Of a stretch of DNA of 64,000 nt, positions 1 to 7,626 are shown piece after piece. Within the stretch, counting starts at the first letter, position 1, and each line of letters begins with the position of its first letter. This DNA is from Rheinheimera oceanensis (lineage in GTDB: Bacteria > Pseudomonadota > Gammaproteobacteria > Enterobacterales > Alteromonadaceae). The position numbers and the translations under genes are program-made. The notes below the pieces were generated by a model. That model saw only the letters and a list, made by a program, of their open reading frames with translations. It did no database searches and was not told the DNA's origin. The stretch covers positions 1 through 64,000 of the forward strand of contig NZ_JAGPNM010000001.1 of assembly GCF_018831085.1 (NCBI RefSeq). The letters run 5' to 3'.

Positions 1-452
1 TTGGGAACATTCCCGGAGTAAGTGTGGCTCAATAACAGGTAGTGGCTGAGAGCTCCGCGCAGCGGCTTAGTTCAACATTTTATTTTTGAGCATGCTCGTT
101 TTCTAAATTCCTATAGAGGAAACACACCATAATAGCCAATTGAAAAATAACTATAAATACTTGACCTTGGTTATCGCGTTCCCAGAAAAACGAGCATGCG
201 TTATATTTCGGAGGCTGTGCGTTATATTTCTATGCCTCACTTTCATAAGTACCTAATTTATAGCATGTAAATAAAAACAGCAATTAGCTTATGCGCAATG
301 TTAACAGGATATTTAACCGCCAATCGCTGGGAAAGCCAATAACACTGTATGCATTGACAAGTTTTGTACTCCTATCCTGCTGCACTAAAGTGCTATGGTG
401 CATTTTTCACCAACTGCTTAGCTTAGGTTGCAACCCAACAGGAGCTAATACC
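1..452. other. Left-edge non-coding stretch, AT-rich, with repeats
   Basis: No convincing gene is visible here. The reading frame of the lipase stays open back to 291, but that extension has no ribosome site and encodes nothing recognisable. The stretch holds a 13-bp inverted repeat (90-102 and 187-199) around an 84-bp AT-rich loop, and a 13-bp direct repeat (197-209 and 218-230). The promoter of the lipase presumably lies between 240 and 435. Confidence 0.5.
90..199. repeat. Inverted repeat with AT-rich loop
   Basis: GCATGCTCGTTTT at 90-102 is matched by its exact reverse complement at 187-199, and the match continues two more bases if a one-base bulge is allowed. The 84-bp interior is very AT-rich. 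The right arm runs into a 13-bp direct repeat, TGCGTTATATTTC, at 197-209 and 218-230. It could be a remnant recombination site or a regulator site; the sequence alone does not decide. Confidence 0.45.
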
Positions 453-1157
453 ATGTATAACTATAAAAAATATCTGCTTACCAGCCTTTTTACCGTTTTT
501 ACCAGTTGCAGCCTGATGCTGCAGGCGGCTTGTGTTGATGCCGTGGTGCTGGTGCACGGCAATACTGCCACACCGGCAAGCTGGGATAACACCTATAACT
601 ACTTACTGACTAAAGGCTACAGCAGCAGCGATATTTACCGGCCGGACTGGGGTTCAAAAAGTTGCGCCGCCTGCAATGACCACAGCGGCAGTGAAGAAAC
701 ACCGGTACGTAATGCATTGCAACAAGCTTTAGCCAACTCCTGCACCGGCAAGATAGATGTTATCGGCCATTCGATGGGCGCTACACTGGCTGCACAGCAA
801 ATAGACAAACTGGCGATAGCGTCACAGGTAAACAGTTTTGTTGGTATTGCCGGTGCGTTTCGCGGCTTATTAAGTTGTGGTGTTTATCCGTACAATGTGT
901 GGAACTCAACCTGCGGCAGTGCGGGTTTGTCGGTGTCGAGCCCGTTTCTGGATGGCTTGTACGGCACACGCTTTGGCCAGAAAGTGTATTCGATCAAAAG
1001 CTACAGCGATCAGGTGGTATGTGCCACCGGCAGTTGCCTGATATACGGTATTCACAGCAGCAGTATCTGGGGTGAAAATGCCAGCTATAACTACCTGCTG
1101 GGCCATTTTGCTCTGCAAACCGACACCGCTGCACAGCAATATCAGCTGATTAAATAA
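453..1157 (+). CDS. Secreted class-2 lipase / alpha-beta hydrolase
   Basis: A 234-residue secreted lipase of the alpha/beta-hydrolase fold, expected to hydrolyse ester bonds of lipids outside the cytoplasm. The start at 453 follows CAGGAG by about nine bases and yields a signal peptide with a hydrophobic core (residues ~6-25) ending near QAA. The oxyanion region VLVHGNT lies near residues 33-38. The nucleophile elbow GHSMG puts the catalytic serine at residue 107. A later SYSDQVV and a C-terminal GHFAL supply the likely acid and base. Seven or more cysteines in the mature part suggest disulfides. It stands alone, convergent with yjjG, with a shared hairpin between them. The substrate is not known. 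Confidence 0.85.
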   Translation: MYNYKKYLLTSLFTVFTSCSLMLQAACVDAVVLVHGNTATPASWDNTYNYLLTKGYSSSDIYRPDWGSKSCAACNDHSGSEETPVRNALQQALANSCTGKIDVIGHSMGATLAAQQIDKLAIASQVNSFVGIAGAFRGLLSCGVYPYNVWNSTCGSAGLSVSSPFLDGLYGTRFGQKVYSIKSYSDQVVCATGSCLIYGIHSSSIWGENASYNYLLGHFALQTDTAAQQYQLIK

Positions 1158-1163
1158 GCCAAA

Positions 1164-1195
1164 CCGCTAAGGCTGCACCGTTGCAGCCTTAGCGG
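1164..1195. terminator. Bidirectional hairpin between lipase and yjjG
   Basis: CCGCTAAGGCTGCA and its exact reverse complement flank a 4-base loop, directly after the lipase stop and before the yjjG stop of the opposite strand. There is no good T-run on either side, so termination is inferred from position and stem stability. Confidence 0.6.
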
Positions 1196-1229
1196 ATAAA
1201 CAACGGTTTTGTGTTTGCCGTTACCGGCT

Positions 1230-1904
1230 TTAGCCCAGCAGCCATTGCTGCAACTGCGCCAACGAGCTTACTTCTTTATGCGGCGTTACTCCTTCGGGCC
1301 GCTCGGCGCTATGGCGGTTTAACCAGCAGGTGTCGATACCGGCATTAATACCGCCTTGTATATCTGCATGCGGGTTATCACCTACCATTAAAATATGCTG
1401 CTTTGGTGGGTGGCCCATTAAAGCAAAAGCATGGTTAAAAATATCAATATGGGGTTTGGCTACACCAACCTGCTCGGAAATAACCAGCGGTGAAAACACA
1501 TCAGCAAAACTGGTGCGCTCAAGCCTTACCTGCTGTAACTCAGTAAAGCCATTGGTAATAATACCCATGTTTACCCGGCCTTTAAGCGAAGTAATAAGCT
1601 CTGCCGCACCTGGCAGCGGCGTGCAAATATCTGCCATCGCCTGCATAAAGGCCGTGTTTAATGCAGCGGCAGTTTGACCGAGCTTTTCAGCCCAGGGCGT
1701 AAAACGGTTTACCTGCAGTTCACGCGCGCTAATTTCGCCCTGCTGGTATTGCTGCCACAGCGGCAGGTTAATGGATTGGTAATACTGGTATTCGTCTGCG
1801 TTAAACTGATACTGCTGGCGGGAAAACATTAACTGCAACCCTTTGAAGGCATCAAAATGAAACAAGGTTTCATCGGCATCAAATAAAATCCACTGGTAAC
1901 GCAC
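1230..1904 (-). CDS. yjjG: HAD-family pyrimidine 5'-nucleotidase YjjG
   Basis: A cytoplasmic haloacid-dehalogenase phosphatase that in E. coli dephosphorylates dUMP, dTMP and non-canonical pyrimidine nucleotides (house cleaning). The frame is open 35 codons further upstream, but a GTG at 1904 preceded by AAGGGGG gives 225 residues, the usual YjjG length, and puts the nucleophile motif DADET near the N-terminus as in E. coli. The later motif ITNGF (HAD II), the lysine in GVAKP (III) and MVGDNPHAD (IV) are all present, so the enzyme should be active. It stands alone, between the lipase and an unrelated oxidoreductase. Confidence 0.9.
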   Translation of the reverse strand: MRYQWILFDADETLFHFDAFKGLQLMFSRQQYQFNADEYQYYQSINLPLWQQYQQGEISARELQVNRFTPWAEKLGQTAAALNTAFMQAMADICTPLPGAAELITSLKGRVNMGIITNGFTELQQVRLERTSFADVFSPLVISEQVGVAKPHIDIFNHAFALMGHPPKQHILMVGDNPHADIQGGINAGIDTCWLNRHSAERPEGVTPHKEVSSLAQLQQWLLG

Positions 1905-2123
1905 TGGTGCCCCCTTAGCAAAAAAATAACGCCATAGTTTACCAGCTTTAGCGCTGGCTATACATGCTTTGGCTAATGGCGCGGCAGTTGTTACACCGGT
2001 TATAAACACTTACATTTTGTCGCTGGGCAGGCCGTGCTAACAAGGTTATTCTTGCGCTGTATCAAAGTACGCAACGCAGCAGTCAGATAGTATGCCGGTT
2101 GCATGGTACCTTTAGTTGTATTC

Positions 2124-2162
2124 GACCGGCCGGAACTCCCAACCTTCCGGCTGGTCTTTTTT
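2124..2162 (+). terminator. Intrinsic terminator reading rightward, with no gene in front
   Basis: The stem GACCGGCCGG / CCGGCTGGTC (2124-2133, 2147-2156) is followed at once by six T and another T-rich run on the plus strand. Both flanking genes lie on the minus strand, so this strong-looking terminator serves no annotated gene. It would stop transcripts entering the 3' end of the oxidoreductase gene in antisense, or end an unseen small RNA. Confidence 0.55.
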
Positions 2163-2172
2163 GCTTTTATAC

Positions 2173-3096
2173 TTAGCCAGCCAGTTGCTGCACAACGTAT
2201 TCACAAAGCTGGTGGCTGCTAAATACCCGCCGGTTTTCTGTACTGTTAGTGCCGCCTTTTTGCAGTTGCTGCATAAATGCCTCCAACATACTGACAAAGC
2301 CACGCTTATATAAAGTACTGTGCCAGTCGTGCTGCACCAGTTGCTGTAACTGATTTGCGCCAGCACTGTGCCCCTGCGCCAGGTTGTCAATTTGCCAGTG
2401 CTGGTTGTGGCTGTAGTATTCCAGCCGTTCCATATTAATACCGGCCAGCCGGTTCATCGACACCGCTACGGTAGTTTTACCCAGTTGCCAGTTTACCTGT
2501 ACGGCACCAAGCAGTTTGCTGTCAGCCTGTTGGCTATCAAACTGTCCGTACACTACAGGGGTAAAGTTACCTTTGTTATGTAACACCGTGGCATAGTGGG
2601 CAAAATCGAGCAGATGAATAAAATCATCATAAACAAAAGTACGTACATCTGCCGGTAAATTGTAGCGGTGTTTCTGGTAATGCAGCTGTACAGGTACGGC
2701 AGCCAAAGGTGCCTGATACAAGGGCACATAACGGCGGTTAAAACCGACAAACAATAACAGCTTACGCCGCTCGGCCAGCGCCAGCAATTGCTCACATTCG
2801 GCCAGGTTGTAACTGAGCGGTTTATCAATAAATACCGCAATACCGGCGTTAAGCAGGGTTGTTGCAATGTTAAAATGGCTGTCGGTGCTGCTGTGGATCA
2901 TAACAGCGTCAGGTTTGGCAGCAATTAACTGCGTAAGCTCTGTGTAGCCTTCTTTAATACGGTACTGCTGCATAAGCTGTTGCAACACTGCCGCCTGCCG
3001 GGTGCACAGCAGTGGTGTAATGCCCGGCATAGCCGCTATTAAGGGTAAATAGGCTTTTTGCGCGATATCGCCAAGCCCCAGCAACGCTATTCTCAT
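2173..3096 (-). CDS. Gfo/Idh/MocA family oxidoreductase
   Basis: A 307-residue NAD(P)-dependent oxidoreductase. The N-terminus begins with a Rossmann motif, LLGLGDIAQKAYLP, followed by an acceptor-binding region, and the family motif D-K-P-L occurs as FIDKPLSYN near residue 95. The C-terminal half should carry the Gfo-type alpha/beta substrate domain. AAGG precedes the ATG. The family acts on sugars, inositols, biliverdin or amino-acid derivatives; the substrate cannot be told here. The gene is monocistronic, with the yjjG gene downstream on the same strand 269 bp away. Confidence 0.8.
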   Translation of the reverse strand: MRIALLGLGDIAQKAYLPLIAAMPGITPLLCTRQAAVLQQLMQQYRIKEGYTELTQLIAAKPDAVMIHSSTDSHFNIATTLLNAGIAVFIDKPLSYNLAECEQLLALAERRKLLLFVGFNRRYVPLYQAPLAAVPVQLHYQKHRYNLPADVRTFVYDDFIHLLDFAHYATVLHNKGNFTPVVYGQFDSQQADSKLLGAVQVNWQLGKTTVAVSMNRLAGINMERLEYYSHNQHWQIDNLAQGHSAGANQLQQLVQHDWHSTLYKRGFVSMLEAFMQQLQKGGTNSTENRRVFSSHQLCEYVVQQLAG

Positions 3097-3188
3097 ACCG
3101 TAACCTTGTGTGTTTTGTCTGGCGCAAGGTTACGCTAAAGCAGTAAGCCGGAGCAAGTAAAGTACAAGCCCCGGCCACTATTGTGTTA

Positions 3189-4058
3189 TCACTGCTTTAG
3201 TGGAATTTTTATATAGCTCACACCGTTGTGTTCCGCTTTAGGCAACTGGCCACCACGGATATTTACCTGTACAGCAGGATAAATCAGCCTTGGCACAGCA
3301 AGCGTTTTATCGCGAGCTTCGCGCTTTTGCACAAACTCGTGCTCTGGCGTACCGGCTTTAATATGAATATTCTGCGCTTTTTGCTCAGCCACACTGGTTT
3401 GGTATTGTAGCTCGCGGCCATTGGGCTGATAGTCGTGGCACATAAAAATATTGGTATCGTCAGGCAGCTGATAAATGCGCTGGATAGAACGATATAAAAT
3501 ATGCGCGTCCCCTCCCGGGAAATCACAACGGGCAGTACCCGAATCCGGCATAAACAACGAATCACCCACAAATAAATTACCGGCAATCAAATAACTAACG
3601 CTGTCGTTGGTATGGCCAGGGGTATTAATAACCTGTGCGGTTACACTGCCAATGTTAAAGCACTCATTATCAGCAAATAATTTGTCAAAATAGTCTCCTT
3701 TAGCCAGCAATTCGTCATCATTAAGGTTAAATACCAGTTTAAAGGTTTGCTGTACTTTACGAATACCCTCGCCTATTGCTACCGGTGCACCGGTTTTAAC
3801 CTGCAGATAATGCGCTGCCGACAGATGATCGGCATGGGCGTGCGTTTCTAAAATCCACTCCACCTTCAGGTTCTTGGCAGTAATATAGGCCAGCATATTG
3901 TCAGCATCTGTCGTGCTGACAGCGCCGGCTGCGGCATCGTAGTTCAGCACCGGGTCAATAATGGCAGCAGCCTTAGTGCTGTTATCTGTAACTACATAGC
4001 TAAAGGTTGAACTGTCTTTATCAAAAAACATTTCAATATGCACGTTATTAGCAGCCAT
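3189..4058 (-). CDS. Persulfide-dioxygenase-like metallo-beta-lactamase-fold hydrolase (Blh type)
   Basis: A 289-residue MBL-fold protein of the ETHE1/Blh group, which oxidises glutathione persulfide to sulfite and glutathione with a mononuclear iron. THAHADHLSAA (HxHxDH) lies near residue 77, NTPGHTNDSV gives the next histidine, DSLFMPDSGTARCDFPGG the bridging acid and the Blh-type signature, and MCHDY the last histidine. The ATG at 4058 is preferred over the upstream GTG at 4064 because the GTG lies inside the Shine-Dalgarno GAGGTG. The gene diverges from a TauE-rhodanese-YeeE operon, the usual company for H2S or persulfide detoxification. The ArsR-type regulator (BigR/SqrR) usually found with it is not in the window. 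Confidence 0.85.
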   Translation of the reverse strand: MAANNVHIEMFFDKDSSTFSYVVTDNSTKAAAIIDPVLNYDAAAGAVSTTDADNMLAYITAKNLKVEWILETHAHADHLSAAHYLQVKTGAPVAIGEGIRKVQQTFKLVFNLNDDELLAKGDYFDKLFADNECFNIGSVTAQVINTPGHTNDSVSYLIAGNLFVGDSLFMPDSGTARCDFPGGDAHILYRSIQRIYQLPDDTNIFMCHDYQPNGRELQYQTSVAEQKAQNIHIKAGTPEHEFVQKREARDKTLAVPRLIYPAVQVNIRGGQLPKAEHNGVSYIKIPLKQ

Positions 4059-4072
4059 ACACACCTCGTAAA

Positions 4073-4086
4073 TTAGAAAACTCTAA
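4073..4086. promoter_or_regulatory. Palindrome upstream of the persulfide dioxygenase gene
   Basis: TTAGA-AAAC-TCTAA is a perfect 5+5 palindrome that extends imperfectly to AATTAGA/TCTAAATT, placed 15 bp before the minus-strand start codon. Its position fits an operator or core promoter; an ArsR-type regulator is only inferred from the family of the regulated genes. Confidence 0.4.
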
Positions 4087-4133
4087 ATTTAATTGCAGCG
4101 TAGCGAAAACCGTTCTAGAATGCAATTCATGTT

Positions 4134-4156
4134 ATAAGCATATTCCAATATGTTAT
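4134..4156. promoter_or_regulatory. Palindrome upstream of the TauE operon
   Basis: CATATT-CC-AATATG (4139-4152) is flanked by ATAA on the left and TTAT on the right, so the dyad covers 23 bp with one unpaired G. It ends 17 bp before the TauE start and would overlap the promoter. AT-rich dyads of this kind are typical of small dimeric sulfur- or metal-responsive repressors. Confidence 0.5.
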
Positions 4157-4172
4157 ATAGGACAAACACATT

Positions 4173-4922
4173 ATGCTGGCCCTACTTGGTGCAATAGTGA
4201 TTGGTTTAAGTCTGGGACTATTTGGTTCCGGCGGCTCTATACTGACTGTGCCGGTATTGCTTTACCTGCTGCATATGCCGCCTCAGCTGGCTATAGCTTC
4301 GTCGCTGCTGATTGTAGCGGGGATCAGCTTATTTGGCTCAGTGCGTAATGGTTTGCAACAGCTTATTAGCTGGCGCCATGTTATGTGGTTTGGTATTCCG
4401 GGTATGGCTGGTACTTATGGCGGTGCCTGGTTGGGTACTTTAGTTGATGCCCGCTGGCAGTTGCTGGTATTCGCTCTTTTAATGCTACTGGCTGCAGTAA
4501 TGATGTGGCGTAACAACACCGGCAGTTCTGGTAATGGCAAAGCGTTTAAACCGGTAAAAATTGTTATCGATGGCTTAATTGTGGGGGCCATAACCGGTTT
4601 TGTTGGTGTAGGCGGCGGCTTTTTAATCGTACCGGCGCTAGTGCTGTTGGGCGGTTTAGCCATGCCGGTTGGTGTTGCTACCAGCCTGGTTATTATTGCC
4701 ATGAAATCCTTTGTCGGTTTTGCTAAATACTATTGGGTGATGGCTGCAGACGGTGCCGTATTTGACTGGAATATTATCGGCCTGATGATTATTGCCGGAA
4801 TTGCCGGTAGCTATGCCGGCTCTGCTGTGGGCAAACGCTTGCCAAAACAACAGCTACAACGCGCCTTTGCAGTGTTTTTAGTAATTATGGCGCTAATAGT
4901 AATCTATCAATCAGTCATTTAA
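4173..4922 (+). CDS. TauE/SafE-family sulfite/sulfur-compound permease
   Basis: A 249-residue inner-membrane protein with about eight hydrophobic segments in two repeats. Each repeat starts with the family's glycine-rich signature: GLFGSGGSILTVPVLL at residues 15-30 and GFVGVGGGFLIVPALV in the second half. TauE/SafE proteins move sulfite, sulfoacetate or other sulfur anions across the membrane. Placed first in an operon with rhodanese and two YeeE/YedE proteins, and divergent from a persulfide dioxygenase, it most likely exports the sulfite formed by persulfide oxidation. That assignment rests on context. Confidence 0.85.
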   Translation: MLALLGAIVIGLSLGLFGSGGSILTVPVLLYLLHMPPQLAIASSLLIVAGISLFGSVRNGLQQLISWRHVMWFGIPGMAGTYGGAWLGTLVDARWQLLVFALLMLLAAVMMWRNNTGSSGNGKAFKPVKIVIDGLIVGAITGFVGVGGGFLIVPALVLLGGLAMPVGVATSLVIIAMKSFVGFAKYYWVMAADGAVFDWNIIGLMIIAGIAGSYAGSAVGKRLPKQQLQRAFAVFLVIMALIVIYQSVI

Positions 4923-4944
4923 TTTCAGCGAACAGGAGCATCAG

Positions 4945-5346
4945 ATGAAAACGTCACAGCAGTTAATTGCCGAAGCTAAAGCGGGCATTAACGAAGTCAG
5001 CATTACTGATCTTAGCAGCGCACTTAAAGCCGATAACGAAACCGTACTGATAGATGTACGCGAACCGGCCGAATTCGCGCAGCAACACATTACTGGTGCG
5101 GTGAATTACCCGCGCGGTGTGCTGGAAATGAACATTCATAACCACCCCAAAGTAGCCGCCACCGGTTGCGAACCCCACATTGCGCTGCAACAGCTGGCGC
5201 AATATCCGGTGTATTTGATCTGCCGCTCCGGTGGCCGTTCAGCACTGGCAGCCGAAGCACTGCAGCGAATGGGGTTTAGCCAAATTTATTCTGTTGCCGG
5301 TGGTATGCAAGCCTGGCTTGATGCCGGTCTGGCAGTTAAGCAATAA
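4945..5346 (+). CDS. Rhodanese-like sulfurtransferase
   Basis: A single-domain, 133-residue rhodanese. The N-terminal CH2A motif LIDVREPAEF and the active-site loop CRSGGRS, with the catalytic cysteine at residue 93, are intact. An insert before the loop (residues 55-80, with the extra cysteine in TGCEPH) resembles rhodaneses of persulfide operons. ACAGGAG precedes the ATG. It lies 22 bp after TauE and 12 bp before the YeeE genes, so it is co-transcribed. It likely transfers sulfane sulfur between glutathione persulfide, thiosulfate and sulfite. Confidence 0.88.
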   Translation: MKTSQQLIAEAKAGINEVSITDLSSALKADNETVLIDVREPAEFAQQHITGAVNYPRGVLEMNIHNHPKVAATGCEPHIALQQLAQYPVYLICRSGGRSALAAEALQRMGFSQIYSVAGGMQAWLDAGLAVKQ

Positions 5347-5358
5347 CAGGAGAGCCTG

Positions 5359-5763
5359 ATGGAAAACTTTACTCCGGTTGAGGCATTGATTGGCGGTGCC
5401 CTGATAGGCCTTGGCGCGTTGATCTTATTTGTATTTTATGGCCGTATCGCCGGTATTTCCGGCATTGCCGGTTCAGCTTTATTTGTCCGCGAAGGGCGCA
5501 GTTGGCGGCTGGCATTTGTAGCCGGTATTGTTGCCGGCCCAATATTAGTTGACGCAATATTAACTGATTTTAGCTATGCCACCCCACAGCTGAGCTGGCA
5601 GGTTATTGCTGCCGGTTTATTAGTAGGTGTTGGCACCGGCTGGGGCAGCGGCTGCACTTCTGGCCATGGTATTTGTGGCATCAGCCGCTTATCGCCACGC
5701 TCTGTTACTGCCACCGTGCTGTTTATGTTAAGCGGCATGCTGGTTGCCACCCTGTTGCATTAA
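5359..5763 (+). CDS. YeeE/YedE (PmpA-like) half-transporter
   Basis: A 134-residue membrane protein with four likely helices and the sulfur-transporter signature GWGSGCTSGHGICGISRLS near residues 94-112. The cysteines of such motifs are thought to pass thiosulfate or sulfane sulfur through the membrane by transient bonds. In many bacteria the full-length YeeE is split, as here, into two half proteins encoded side by side. CAGGAG precedes the ATG. Confidence 0.85.
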   Translation: MENFTPVEALIGGALIGLGALILFVFYGRIAGISGIAGSALFVREGRSWRLAFVAGIVAGPILVDAILTDFSYATPQLSWQVIAAGLLVGVGTGWGSGCTSGHGICGISRLSPRSVTATVLFMLSGMLVATLLH

Positions 5764-5773
5764 GGAAACTATC

Positions 5774-6181
5774 ATGCCCGTTATTATCGCTTTTATTGCC
5801 GGGTTGCTGATGTCAGCCGGTATTGCTTATTCACAGATGATAGACCCAAACAAAGTACTGGGCTTTTTAACACTGAATACCAACTGGGATCCGAGTTTGC
5901 TATTGGTAATGGCCGCTGCACTGGTTGTGTACAGCAGCGGTTACTGGCTGTTTATCAGCAAAGGCAAACCCGTGTTTGCTGAAAACTTTAGCTTGCCTGG
6001 TAAAAAAGCGCTGGACAAACCGCTGCTCATTGGAGCTTTACTGTTTGGTGCAGGCTGGGGCTTGGTGGGGTATTGCCCCGGCCCGGCTTTAGCGGCTGTC
6101 AGCTCTGGCAGCCATGGCACTCTGGCTTTTATTGCAGCTATGGTTGCAGGTTGGTTTGTTAGCCGCAAACTGGCTATATAA
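5774..6181 (+). CDS. YeeE/YedE (PmpB-like) half-transporter
   Basis: The second half of the split YeeE-type transporter, 135 residues. The ATG at 5774, behind AAGGA, is preferred to an upstream start that would overlap the previous gene. The family motif appears as GWGLVGYCPGPAL with its single cysteine near residue 101. It is the last gene of the TauE-rhodanese-YeeE-YeeE operon, 10 bp after its partner. The two halves probably form one channel that imports thiosulfate or sulfane sulfur. Confidence 0.85.
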   Translation: MPVIIAFIAGLLMSAGIAYSQMIDPNKVLGFLTLNTNWDPSLLLVMAAALVVYSSGYWLFISKGKPVFAENFSLPGKKALDKPLLIGALLFGAGWGLVGYCPGPALAAVSSGSHGTLAFIAAMVAGWFVSRKLAI

Positions 6182-6289
6182 CAGGAGTTTGTGCCAGATC
6201 AACAGCAAATGCACAGCAATAGTCGCAGCCGGTAAAAGGCTATGTTATGCTAATTTCTATTAATATATTCTGGCAGGACTTGCGACCTT

Positions 6290-7507
6290 ATGGCTGGTTT
6301 TACCTCTGTTTACCTGTTTATTGAACGCACTTTCTTTGGCACATTAAGCCGTAAAATTGTTGGTAATATCAGCTTTTTAGCGCTGTTCTTCCTGCTGGCT
6401 CTGTATCTGGCATACCCGGCTTCCGGCGCTGACAGCCGCTGGTGGCTGCTACTGGTGCTTGGCGTATCCGCTTTTGTGTTTACTATCGGCTATATGCACT
6501 ATCTGATTGTACGGCCGGTTAAAGCCCTGGTGTCGGCGCTGCACGACACCAACCGTAAAGGTACCGATCTTAATCACCGCCTGCCCGCTTTTACTTACGA
6601 TGAATTTCGTACCCTGTCGGAAGAATATAACCAGTTTGTCAGCCAGTTAGGTGTACTGCTGGGTGACATTCATCAGCAGGCCGGCGAAACCCATTTAGTT
6701 AACGAGCAGGTATCCGGTGCGGTAAGAAGCACCCGCAGCCATCTGCAGGATACCGAAAAGCGTAGTGGCCAAATTCGCCGTGAAAGTGATCAGGTACTGC
6801 AATACTTATCCGATATCGTGCAACATGGCGATCAGGTAGGCCAGGTGTCTGGTGTTGCCGTAGATAAAGCCAGAGTAGCCAGCAACCAGATGCAACAACT
6901 TACCGGCCAGCTATCAGGCATTGTTAAACTGCTTAATAGCTTTGGCAGTACCATCAACGGCCTGCACAAAAACTCAGAAAATGTGCGGCAAATTCTGGTG
7001 ATGGTAGAAAATTTTTCCGATCAAACCAACCTGCTGGCACTTAATGCCGCAATTGAAGCCGCCCGTGCCGGTGATGCCGGCCGCGGTTTTGCTGTGGTAG
7101 CAGATGAAGTGCGTACGCTGGCTGCTAAAGTAAATGACGCCACCAAGCAAATTTCCGGCTTTTTAAATGAAATGGAACAACTGGTTGGCGAAACCCGCAC
7201 TGAATCGCAAAGCCTTAACCAGCAGGCACAGCAAGCGCAGCAGCAAATTGACAGCACCAGTGCTGAATTCAGCCAGTTACAACAAGAACTGCAACACGCT
7301 AAAAGCGGTATTCAAAACATTAATAACACTGTACTGGAGCTGGAGCAACGCTACCAGCAAACCCATCAGCATCTGTCCGCGATTGAACAAGTAACCAGTG
7401 ATGCCTACAACCAGATGGCCTCTATTGATCAGGCTGCAAAAGATCTGTTGTCCGGCACCGCCCGTACTCAGCAGCAACTGGGGCGTTTTGCCCGCAACCA
7501 GCAGTAA
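6290..7507 (+). CDS. Methyl-accepting chemotaxis protein without periplasmic sensor domain
   Basis: A 405-residue chemoreceptor. Two transmembrane helices (about 22-43 and 50-72) are joined by only a few residues, so there is no periplasmic ligand domain. A HAMP-like linker (~73-125) is followed by the cytoplasmic signalling coiled coil. Its hairpin tip reads [20 protein letters not shown] and [13 protein letters not shown], which is canonical for binding CheW and CheA. No C-terminal CheR/CheB pentapeptide is seen. With no external domain it may sense membrane or redox state or work in arrays with other receptors. No other chemotaxis gene is nearby. Confidence 0.9.
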   Translation: MAGFTSVYLFIERTFFGTLSRKIVGNISFLALFFLLALYLAYPASGADSRWWLLLVLGVSAFVFTIGYMHYLIVRPVKALVSALHDTNRKGTDLNHRLPAFTYDEFRTLSEEYNQFVSQLGVLLGDIHQQAGETHLVNEQVSGAVRSTRSHLQDTEKRSGQIRRESDQVLQYLSDIVQHGDQVGQVSGVAVDKARVASNQMQQLTGQLSGIVKLLNSFGSTINGLHKNSENVRQILVMVENFSDQTNLLALNAAIEAARAGDAGRGFAVVADEVRTLAAKVNDATKQISGFLNEMEQLVGETRTESQSLNQQAQQAQQQIDSTSAEFSQLQQELQHAKSGIQNINNTVLELEQRYQQTHQHLSAIEQVTSDAYNQMASIDQAAKDLLSGTARTQQQLGRFARNQQ

Positions 7508-7626
7508 AAACGTTAATCCGGCTATATTTGCTTACAGTTACTTACTTGCTGGTGTTTATAGCTGCCAGTATATTGCCCTGTAACGCTATACTGCACTGAG
7601 TTTATTGCTGCCGCCAAGGATTTTTC

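Noticed and set aside
291..452. 54-codon N-terminal extension of the lipase
   Set aside because: No ribosome site at its start, and it puts unconserved residues before a good signal peptide that starts at 453 with CAGGAG.
2112..2390. A 92-codon minus-strand frame ending WEFRPVEYN
   Set aside because: Most of it overlaps the Gfo/Idh/MocA gene in another frame and reads as low-quality peptide; only its last 20 codons are outside. The host gene ends normally.
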